Positions 37,079 through 44,033 of a DNA stretch of 64,000 nt are shown here, piece after piece. The stretch comes from an uncultured Muribaculaceae bacterium (GTDB taxonomy: Bacteria; Bacteroidota; Bacteroidia; Bacteroidales; Muribaculaceae). The stretch's first letter is position 1, and every line of letters starts with the position of its first letter. Under the pieces are notes generated by a model that had not been told where the DNA came from, did not search any database, and worked only from the letters and a program-made list of their open reading frames with translations. Made by a program: the position numbers and the translations under genes. The DNA lies in assembly GCA_958436175.1 (NCBI GenBank), contig CAUBJF010000007.1, positions 62,001-126,000 on the forward strand. The letters run 5' to 3'.

Positions 37079-37837
37079 ATGAGAAACAAAAACTTATTTA
37101 CTTTTTTTCTAATATTTCTATGCTTCTGCTTTACAAATTGCAGTGATGATGAAAAAACAGAAGATATACATCATCTATCTTTTGAAAAAGATTACTACGA
37201 GCGTCCTCTAATTGGAGCCAAAAGTATAATGATACGAAGTGGAAATAAAGATTACTCCGTTGAGATAAAAGATCCCTCTATATTAGATGTCAAAATAGAT
37301 TTATCAAGCCCTATCGGTATGGGTAATTTAGATATATATCCTAAACAAAAAGGAGAAACAACTATTCAAGTAAAGGACAATATTGCACATGAAACAACTG
37401 ATCTAAGAATAAAGATAGTAGATAGTTATTTACATTTGTCTATTAACAACCCTGTACGCCCACCATATAAGCAAGGTGATGAAATTTTCTTAATAAATAA
37501 CGACGATAAAGATTTCTACTTGTACGATGATAAATTAAAGATAAAGAGTACAGGAAATTATGAATTTTCCATAAAGGGAAATATTCCGTTCTTAACATTA
37601 ACTTATCATAAAGAATTGGAGAATAGAACCATATATAAATATAATCTAACAGGAACAGACCAAACTATGTTTGCTGTTGTAAAACTTTTTTTAGGCTGGG
37701 ATTGGCACGATTTCATCGAAAGTCCAAAGACAAAAGAAATAGCACCTATTATAATGAGAGCAACAGATATAGAAACCAATACAGAATATTATCTAACAAG
37801 AAAAGCAACTGATATTCCCGAAAATGTATTAGATTAA
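37079..37837 (+). CDS. Surface lipoprotein-like cargo protein
   Basis: 252 aa. Signal peptide with lipobox ending TNC (Cys about 21) followed by SDDE. A Ser/Asp/Glu-rich stretch directly after the lipid-bearing Cys is the lipoprotein export signal that sends proteins to the cell surface in Bacteroidota, so surface display is likely. The mature part is beta-rich with an Ig-like feel (about 40-120). No function recognised. Upstream, AATACGGAACTATAAAT resembles the sequence before the first cargo gene. Confidence 0.65.
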   Translation: MRNKNLFTFFLIFLCFCFTNCSDDEKTEDIHHLSFEKDYYERPLIGAKSIMIRSGNKDYSVEIKDPSILDVKIDLSSPIGMGNLDIYPKQKGETTIQVKDNIAHETTDLRIKIVDSYLHLSINNPVRPPYKQGDEIFLINNDDKDFYLYDDKLKIKSTGNYEFSIKGNIPFLTLTYHKELENRTIYKYNLTGTDQTMFAVVKLFLGWDWHDFIESPKTKEIAPIIMRATDIETNTEYYLTRKATDIPENVLD

Positions 37838-37841
37838 AAAC

Positions 37842-37874
37842 AGCCTCCGGCAGGGTTTTCGCTGGGGGCTTTCT
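37842..37874 (+). terminator. Terminator after the cargo lipoprotein gene
   Basis: AGCCTCC (37842-37848) pairs with GGGGGCT (37864-37870, one G-U), followed by TTCTT. Confidence 0.55.
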
Positions 37875-37890
37875 TATGAAATCAAAAAGA

Positions 37891-37948
37891 AAGCGATATC
37901 GGAGTATTACACAAAAAACAGCTGGCTATTACATAATGAAACAACATA
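37891..37948 (+). repeat. Imperfect repeat downstream of cargo gene (copy B)
   Basis: AAGCGATATCGGAG...AAAAACAGCT...ACAACATAC, matching copy A at 36944 with substitutions and small gaps. Confidence 0.6.
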
Positions 37949-38131
37949 CTTGACTGATTGGTACGCTTCTCCTACCATGCGGACAAATCCCGGTAACAAA
38001 ATGACAAAGCGGACAATGTTCTTAACATGCCAACTTGTAAATGGGATGAATGATTTTCGTTTTTCGCAAGTTGATTTTATAAAATTGCTGCCAACAGTTC
38101 GTACTTTCGGAAAAAGATGTTATATTTGCAA

Positions 38132-38245
38132 ATGAAAGAGTTATTTGACAGCATACAACGCAAAACGCTGAAATTCGCACAGTTGCCAAATCGTTACCTC
38201 TATTTCTCAAATAATTCGCTAATAGTTTATTTCTCAATCGGTTAA
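38132..38245 (+). CDS. Possible 37-aa ORF at right end of element
   Basis: It opens 3 bases after a TATATTTG element (38121-38128) and encodes 37 residues (starts MKELFDSIQRK, ends YFSIG). Not recognised. It may be a leader, a truncated gene cut at integration, or chance. The rest of 37838-38269 holds the terminator, repeat copy B and no other gene. Confidence 0.2.
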   Translation: MKELFDSIQRKTLKFAQLPNRYLYFSNNSLIVYFSIG

Positions 38246-38269
38246 GTCAAACCGATAAAAATCTAAAAT

Positions 38270-38935
38270 ATGTGTCTAAAACTCTTTTTTCTCGTTATAG
38301 TGTTGTCCATTGTCTTTCCATGCCATGGCGAAGGCTCCGTCAATATAAGAAAAGCTGTTATCGAGAATCATATGCTGACAGATTTTCTAAAAAATAAGCT
38401 AATACCTTTTATAAAGAATAAAGGTTACAACGAGAATATGGACGGTCTATATATTATATGCCGCGAGCCTCTGCAAGGCAAGGATCAACCCATAGATATA
38501 AAGCTATTTCAGGATGATAGTTTTCTGTTTATGAAAGATAAGGAGGAAATTAGTAGATGTTTATGTACTGTAATATGCGATTTACCGATAATAATTGTAT
38601 GTAAGGTTAAACCTGATTTTATAAAGATATCTAAGGGATATGTCCCTGTTCACTGGCATGAACCGACATTTATAGAGTTATTCGATCTTGATGAAGTAGA
38701 GGCGACATGGCATTTTAATTACAAAGATAAGGAACTTACATTTACAGGCTTCGATAGTTTTTACATTGATTGGTTTAAAGAAAGCCCCCTCGAGGAATAT
38801 ACCCCTGAAAAGCCATGGAGGTTGTTATCCTTAGAAAGAAACATCCCGACATCCATATCCTTCGAAGATCCAGATATCCAAATAGAGACTCTCAGCCCTG
38901 AATCTGTCGTACTACTACATCCATATAAAAAATAG
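38270..38935 (+). CDS. Candidate immunity protein 3, separated from its toxin
   Basis: 221 aa with a signal peptide (about 1-20, ending CHG-E). Its similarity to imm2 is weak but collinear: IRK near the mature start, FLKNKLIPFIK against FLNDVIVPLAK, IIIVCKVKPDFIK against IVIKSDIPDIIK, ATWHFNYKD against AIWTFVLKD, and WFKESPLEEY against WLEGVPREFY. imm2 follows the other JAB tip, so this is best read as the immunity partner of module 3, moved about 6.6 kb away by the inserted element. The module 4 frame starts 20 bases after it. Confidence 0.55.
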   Translation: MCLKLFFLVIVLSIVFPCHGEGSVNIRKAVIENHMLTDFLKNKLIPFIKNKGYNENMDGLYIICREPLQGKDQPIDIKLFQDDSFLFMKDKEEISRCLCTVICDLPIIIVCKVKPDFIKISKGYVPVHWHEPTFIELFDLDEVEATWHFNYKDKELTFTGFDSFYIDWFKESPLEEYTPEKPWRLLSLERNIPTSISFEDPDIQIETLSPESVVLLHPYKK

Positions 38936-38955
38936 ACTTATAAACTGAACATGCA

Positions 38956-40587
38956 ATGTATTGCGAAGACGCAAACAGATTATTCATTATCGAGGTCCGC
39001 AGGACCGAGACGACGCAGACCGAGAAGCTCGTCTACGCCACGGCCACGGGAGGGTGCTACAACGGCAACATAAGCTCGAGGACGGTGCCCGGGGGCACCT
39101 ATGCCTACGGCTACAACACCTACAACCGCCTGGTGTCGGCATCCTTCAGCGCGGCGGAGGGCTCGACGGGTGACTATTCGGCAGAGTATGCCTACGACGG
39201 GCACGCCAACATCACCTCCCTCACGCGCAGGGGCGTCACCGACACCTACGGGGGCACCGTGACCTTCGGGCTCCTGGACGGCATCACGGCCACGCTGCAG
39301 GGCAACCGCGTCACGGCGCTGGAACTCTCGACGGAGGCCGCCTCCTACGAGGGCCGGACGGGCTACGGCCTTGAGGGCAGCTACACGCTGGCCTACGACG
39401 ACAACGGCAACGTCGTCTCGGACGGCAGCCGCGGGATAAGCTCCATAAGCTACAACAGGCACGACCAGCCGGTTGTAATCAGTTTCTCTGACGGGCGCAG
39501 GATCACCAACAGCTATGACGATGCCGGGACCCTGGTCAGCAGGACGCTGCGGACGGGAGGGAGGCTTCCGAGGACCACGACGGAGAGATACGCGGGGCCG
39601 CATGTGGGAGCCATGGCGGCGAACGCCGTCCCGGCGGTGAGCAGGAGCTATTTCGAGGGCGGATATTTCGATGCGGAGGGCAAGGTGCACTACTTCGTGA
39701 CAGACTACCAGGGCAATGTCCTTGAAGACCGCAAGGCTCGCGGAGCCGTAGTCGCCTCGACGCAGTACTACCCCTACGGGGAGCCGTGGACGGAGCCGAC
39801 GGGCGGCAACGACCGCTGGTTCGGGGGCAAGGAGCGCCTGGCCGCCGAAGGCCTCCCGATGAGCGACTTCGGCCCGCGCCTGCTGAACCACGCCTACCCC
39901 AGCTGGCACACCCAGGACCGCAAGCTCGAGGACTACTACCCCCTCTCGCCCTACACCTACTGCGCCGGAAACCCCGTCCGCTACATCGACCCGACAGGGG
40001 AGGATATAGCTTTACTATTAGCAACATTGCATATCGGCATGCTCATTCAAAATAAGAATAAGGAATGGGAGTATTTCTCTTTGAACGGTGTTAATTACTA
40101 TGAGTCTACGGGTGGAAGAATAGGAGGGAATAATCATGATAATCTGGGACAGATTTCATTCGAAAGTCCGGAAGCTTTTATGAATTCAGAATTTAATACG
40201 AAGGGTTCAAACGAAGAAAAAGAGATTGATAAAACAAGTGGCTATGAATATAAGGATTTTCTAATATTATCTACTACCGAGGAACAGGATAAGGCTGCTG
40301 CGGAAGAATTTAAATCTGCGGCTGAAGAGGGCTATAATTTAATAACTAATAATTGTGCTGATGCGGTAAGGAAAGCAGCCTCAGTTGTGCATCCAGTTCC
40401 AAAGGCTCCAATCTCTGTGTTTAGCGGATCGGTGCCATCTATTGTAAGTTCTATGTTAGATCCTTTTGCCCTTATAATAAAAACTGGTAGTATTGGGCTA
40501 TTATCTATCTCGTATGAGAGAGAAGATTTTGGAATATCTGTTCCTTCTGTCATATTTAATAATTATAAATTTATTTATGGGGAGTAA
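38956..40587 (+). CDS. RHS core fragment with His...Asn-Cys tip (module 4)
   Basis: 543 aa. About 14 unrelated residues precede the core, which starts near RRTETTQ. The tip (about 350-543) has His359 (TLHIGM) followed by a strand-like EWEYFSLNG, and Cys467 in TNNCADAV. His before Asn-Cys is the order of permuted papain/NlpC-type folds, so a cysteine peptidase, amidase or acyl-transfer toxin is proposed (inference). No signal peptide. The end overlaps the frame of the membrane protein that follows. Confidence 0.75.
   Translation: MYCEDANRLFIIEVRRTETTQTEKLVYATATGGCYNGNISSRTVPGGTYAYGYNTYNRLVSASFSAAEGSTGDYSAEYAYDGHANITSLTRRGVTDTYGGTVTFGLLDGITATLQGNRVTALELSTEAASYEGRTGYGLEGSYTLAYDDNGNVVSDGSRGISSISYNRHDQPVVISFSDGRRITNSYDDAGTLVSRTLRTGGRLPRTTTERYAGPHVGAMAANAVPAVSRSYFEGGYFDAEGKVHYFVTDYQGNVLEDRKARGAVVASTQYYPYGEPWTEPTGGNDRWFGGKERLAAEGLPMSDFGPRLLNHAYPSWHTQDRKLEDYYPLSPYTYCAGNPVRYIDPTGEDIALLLATLHIGMLIQNKNKEWEYFSLNGVNYYESTGGRIGGNNHDNLGQISFESPEAFMNSEFNTKGSNEEKEIDKTSGYEYKDFLILSTTEEQDKAAAEEFKSAAEEGYNLITNNCADAVRKAASVVHPVPKAPISVFSGSVPSIVSSMLDPFALIIKTGSIGLLSISYEREDFGISVPSVIFNNYKFIYGE
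38996..40001 (+). repeat. RHS core copy in module 4
   Basis: 1006 bases matching 25651-26656 of the full gene, no gaps. Variant set as in modules 2 and 6. Confidence 0.95.
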
Positions 40588-41542
40588 ACTTGTAAAATGT
40601 TTAGACAATGATATTCTATATGACAGATCTAATATATTCTGGCTCAATATGGGATTAATAGCACTGTCTATATTGACATTATTGACGACTATAGATTTAT
40701 TGAAGAAAAATAAAGTGTTAAAAAATCTACATGATATAATTAGGCGTGTAAGGTTTGATATCATTTGGCTCATTATCGGATTAGTCTCAATTTCAATATT
40801 GACTATATCACGATGTTATATTGATCAAGGACTTATCTCACCTCGACCATTCAATGGTTTATGGGGAGTATCTATTTGCGCACCGTTTGTATATATGTTT
40901 GTGTTGTATGGCAACATTTTGGGTGTACGTATTTGTCGCTTGGTTAAATGTATTTCGAGATGTATTGCAATAATTCTACTTTGTGTTTGGGTGTTGGTGC
41001 ATCTGATAGTTCAAACCATGATACCCCATGACTCCTTTGGTATCAATTCGTTGTATATCTATGTTCCATGGTATTGCCTTCTCGTTTCGCTGATTTATTT
41101 CCTTTATCCCGTCAGAAGCGGTCTAATTGAAAAGCTGCTTGCAGTAGCTGGGCGAAACAGCATTCATCATTCATTATATGTAAATAGCTGTTTGGTTTTA
41201 GGAACTCTGTCATATGTTATTGTTCTTACCGATATCTCAAAGATTGCTTTGTTGTCAGTTCTACCAATAATATATTTTTGTTCGATTTCCTTGTTTGTCA
41301 ATAGCTCAAAGCAGCATATCCCTCTCAAGTTTGTAGGTGTTTTTTGCGTTACGGTGATAGCATTTATATTTGGAACTATATTCCGCTTGTTTACGGCAAG
41401 CCTAGATGACTTTTTCTATCAGTCGTATTATCCTCTAAAACAAGGTGCTTCCATAGAATTGATCTATTGGCTTTATTGTATCGTTTGCATAGCTATTGGA
41501 ATGATTGTACCAAAGAAAGTTCAACATAAGTGTAATATCTAA
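40514..41542 (+). CDS. Polytopic membrane protein, candidate immunity 4
   Basis: 342 aa from the ATG at 40514 (a TTG at 40493 is possible). About eight to nine hydrophobic helices, for example near 8-25, 45-65, 85-102, 122-142, 153-175, 185-202, 235-255, 280-300 and 318-338. No known family recognised. It overlaps the end of module 4 by 74 bases, the position taken by the immunity gene in other modules. A membrane-embedded immunity protein would fit a toxin that acts at the envelope. AT-rich. Confidence 0.5.
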   Translation: MREKILEYLFLLSYLIIINLFMGSKLVKCLDNDILYDRSNIFWLNMGLIALSILTLLTTIDLLKKNKVLKNLHDIIRRVRFDIIWLIIGLVSISILTISRCYIDQGLISPRPFNGLWGVSICAPFVYMFVLYGNILGVRICRLVKCISRCIAIILLCVWVLVHLIVQTMIPHDSFGINSLYIYVPWYCLLVSLIYFLYPVRSGLIEKLLAVAGRNSIHHSLYVNSCLVLGTLSYVIVLTDISKIALLSVLPIIYFCSISLFVNSSKQHIPLKFVGVFCVTVIAFIFGTIFRLFTASLDDFFYQSYYPLKQGASIELIYWLYCIVCIAIGMIVPKKVQHKCNI

Positions 41543-41593
41543 CTCCTTCGCTTTAATACTGTGTTGACAAGTAGTTAACTATAAATAACGAAT

Positions 41594-41745
41594 GCATATG
41601 AAACGGACGATGATGATAATATACGTGATGGCGGCGCTTGCGGCCATGGCGCAAGAGGAGAGGAGGGTGTTTCCGCTGGAGCTCAGCCCCTTTGGCGCAG
41701 CATTCTCTTCTACGCCGGATGAAACGACTCGACGATTCGAATGAT
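41594..41745 (+). pseudogene. Degraded copy of the 5' end of the anchor gene (47074)
   Basis: From GCATATGAAACGGACGATG to GAGCTCAGCCCC it matches 47070-47166 closely. After an internal deletion, TCTTCTACGCCGGATG and CTCGACGA match the anchor near 47331-47357. The frame breaks soon after. It lies between candidate imm4 and module 5. Confidence 0.75.
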
Positions 41746-41835
41746 TGTTCACAAGTAACTCGACACATCGCCGATACTGGAAAGTATAAAAACATGTTTT
41801 CCGGCATTTTATAGTGTCGGCAAGATATGTTTTTG

Positions 41836-41843
41836 TACATTTG
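41836..41843 (+). promoter_or_regulatory. -7 element before module 5
   Basis: TACATTTG, 17 bases before the module 5 ATG. The stretch TACATTTG...TCCTCCTCCC-ATG resembles TACATTCG...TCTCCTCCT-ATG before the full rhs, so it may be a copied leader. Apart from this and the pseudogene, 41543-41860 holds nothing recognisable. Confidence 0.4.
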
Positions 41844-41860
41844 TAAAAAATCCTCCTCCC

Positions 41861-42961
41861 ATGAAAAAGCATCTTCATTCAGTGCATACCATTGGCCGTA
41901 TTCCTCAGACCACGACGGAGAGATACGCGGGGCCGCATGTGGGAGCTATGGCGGCGAATGCCGTCCCGGCGGTGAGCAGGAGCTATTTCGAGGGAGGATA
42001 TTTCGACGCGGAGGGCAAGGTGCACTACTTCGTGACGGACTACCAGGGAAATGTCCTTGAAGACCGCAAGGCGCGCGGAACCGTCGTCGCCTCGGCGCAG
42101 TACTACCCCTACGGGGAGCCGTGGACGGAGCCGACGGGCGGCAACGACCGCTGGTTCGGGGGCAAGGAGCGCCTGGCCGCCGAAGGCCTCCCGATGAGCG
42201 ACTTCGGCCCGCGCCTGCTGAACCACGCCTACCCCAGCTGGCACACCCAGGACCGCAAGCTCGAGGACTACTACCCCCTCTCGCCCTACACCTACTGCGC
42301 CGGAAACCCGGTCCGCTACATCGACCCGACAGGGGAAGAATTCACCAAGGCCGCCGAGGATGCCTCGATGCGACTTGTTGTATGGTCGTTGATTATGATG
42401 ACAAATGTCAGCGAAGAGAAATATAACAAATACAACAGTGTTATCAACGAACAGAATATGTTGCGGAGTAGCAACCAGCTCTACGACGTGCGAGACTCAA
42501 CCGATCCACAAGGCCGTGGAAGCACCACATATGATGTGGAAGTAGATGCTGTGGTAATGGCGATACCGGGAAATTCGAAAGGCGACATCGGACTAATCAG
42601 CCATGAATTCAAGCACTGCCACCAATTTGAGACATCTGATCTTGATTTAACAATAGACAATATTCCAAGTAAAGAAAATAAGGCATACGACATTTATGAT
42701 GAGCAGGAAGCATATGACCGAGAAATCTTATTTAAAGTAAATGGAGAAGGAATACAATACCCAGGAATGGACTATATCACGAAGAATTATAGCTCAATTA
42801 TTCAAAATAAGAAAGCAATATTTGATTTTGACGGTTTAAGTAATTATGGTAGAAATCCAATTGATGGCCTTCTATTTCAATACCAAAGAATGGCAAACCT
42901 AAGTCAACGAGCATTACGTATCAAAAACAAAACATTCCTACCAATAAAACAATATGAATAG
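41861..42961 (+). CDS. RHS core fragment with HExxH tip (module 5)
   Basis: 366 aa. About 16 unrelated residues (KKHLHSVHTIGRIPQ) precede the core at TTTERYAGP. The tip (about 160-366) is related to that of the full gene: both have QLYDVRDS, GRGSTTYDVE, DAVVMAIPG and the zinc motif, here HEFKH at 248-252, followed by acidic DEQEAYDR. The core has private variants (GGAACCGTCGTC, GCCTCGGCG), so it is the most diverged copy. No signal peptide. It overlaps imm5 by 8 bases. Confidence 0.8.
   Translation: MKKHLHSVHTIGRIPQTTTERYAGPHVGAMAANAVPAVSRSYFEGGYFDAEGKVHYFVTDYQGNVLEDRKARGTVVASAQYYPYGEPWTEPTGGNDRWFGGKERLAAEGLPMSDFGPRLLNHAYPSWHTQDRKLEDYYPLSPYTYCAGNPVRYIDPTGEEFTKAAEDASMRLVVWSLIMMTNVSEEKYNKYNSVINEQNMLRSSNQLYDVRDSTDPQGRGSTTYDVEVDAVVMAIPGNSKGDIGLISHEFKHCHQFETSDLDLTIDNIPSKENKAYDIYDEQEAYDREILFKVNGEGIQYPGMDYITKNYSSIIQNKKAIFDFDGLSNYGRNPIDGLLFQYQRMANLSQRALRIKNKTFLPIKQYE
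41901..42336 (+). repeat. RHS core copy in module 5
   Basis: 436 bases aligning without gaps to 26221-26656 of the full gene, with more substitutions than other copies. Confidence 0.9.
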
Positions 42962-43934
42962 GTCGATAATCATATGCGTTCTCATGATTCTCTGCTGGTC
43001 TATGTCAGGGAGAATCAGCAAACCGGTAGATTTCCCGGCAAACTACGAAGAAAAGGAGTTTCTCCCCTTCCAGTGTTATGTTGTTAATACCCACGATCTC
43101 GGTTTGGCTTGCCTGTATCTTAGCCCTGACCATAGGTTTGAGTTTTACGGAAACTGGGATGGCTATTGGTTAAAAAGAGAGGATACATTGTATCTTTATC
43201 AAGACTGGGAGGCCATTCCGATTCTTGATTCCATCACACAAGAAAAAGACCAACTTCCATTTCAAAAAGCATTAGTACCCCTGAATGGACGTACTTGGAA
43301 AGACTTGTCTTACCCCATTAATGTCAGTGCCTTTTTGATAACTGAAGATGGTGGATTACTGCAGAGTATAAAAGACCCATGGTCCACAAAAGCTTTTGCT
43401 TGTTCAAGTACCAAACGAGGACGGACATTTATTTTTTTTTATCACGATTCTGCCGCATGGAAAGCGTTGGACATTCCTTGGTCTTATAACCTATTACCTT
43501 TGTACTTTGAAGAACGAGGCATAACGGTACCGGAAGATTATCGCGATTCGGTAACATGGCAGGCAGTTCCTTTCGATAATGGGAGTCACGAATTCGAGAT
43601 AATAGAATTGAATCGACAGAACGGACATTGTGTTGAAGTTGATGCCTTATATAATGGATACAAGTTTCGTATCTTCAATCCTGACTATTTCACGGGCTCA
43701 GGAAGAATGGCAATTTCATATTTTGAACTTACCTCATTCTCGGATTGGATGGATTCTATAAATGTTGGGGATAAAGTAGAACTATGTATTTTTCGTCCAA
43801 ATTATGCCGATTCTATAGTAGAAAAGGTCAAATATTTACAAAATTTTCCAGACAGTATTTATGTCATGGACAATGAAGTATACGGATTTTGGTTTGCAAC
43901 TCACAAAAATAGAATGAAAGGCGGTCTTAAGTAA
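42954..43934 (+). CDS. Candidate immunity protein 5, homologue of immunity 1
   Basis: 326 aa with a signal peptide or lipobox-like N-terminus (hydrophobic 4-18, Cys about 14). Strongly similar to the 307-aa product at 27251 along its length (blocks EDTLYLYQ, IPILDSIT, LPFQKA, YPINVSAFLI, NFPDSIYVMDNEVYG), with a longer middle near 165-185. It follows the second HExxH tip, so toxin and neighbour have diverged in parallel. This is the best internal evidence that these genes are cognate pairs. Confidence 0.62.
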   Translation: MNRSIIICVLMILCWSMSGRISKPVDFPANYEEKEFLPFQCYVVNTHDLGLACLYLSPDHRFEFYGNWDGYWLKREDTLYLYQDWEAIPILDSITQEKDQLPFQKALVPLNGRTWKDLSYPINVSAFLITEDGGLLQSIKDPWSTKAFACSSTKRGRTFIFFYHDSAAWKALDIPWSYNLLPLYFEERGITVPEDYRDSVTWQAVPFDNGSHEFEIIELNRQNGHCVEVDALYNGYKFRIFNPDYFTGSGRMAISYFELTSFSDWMDSINVGDKVELCIFRPNYADSIVEKVKYLQNFPDSIYVMDNEVYGFWFATHKNRMKGGLK

Positions 43935-44033
43935 AATAATAGACATAAGATGTTGATTTGCTCTAAGCGTTAGAAAGCTTTGGGATTTATGACAGATAGT
44001 TAGTATGATATTGACAGATCTGATGATAAAACG

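Larger units (their letters stand above)
31640..38262 (+). mobile_element. Mobilizable element (integrase + MOBV relaxase), ends approximate
   Basis: About 6.6 kb: tyrosine recombinase, a small HTH-like protein, a region rich in inverted repeats, a MobV-type relaxase, then AT-rich cargo. There are no conjugation (tra) genes, so it would need a helper. It is bounded by toxin 3 on the left and the candidate imm3 on the right. I found no convincing direct repeat at the ends. The only match between them is a 10-base inverted one (31673-31682 with 38212-38221), so the ends are set by the neighbouring genes. Confidence 0.75.

Noticed and set aside
31673..38221. 10-base inverted match between element ends (31673-31682 and 38212-38221) as terminal inverted repeats
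   Set aside because: A tyrosine recombinase element does not need terminal inverted repeats, and one 10-base match in AT-rich DNA can be chance.
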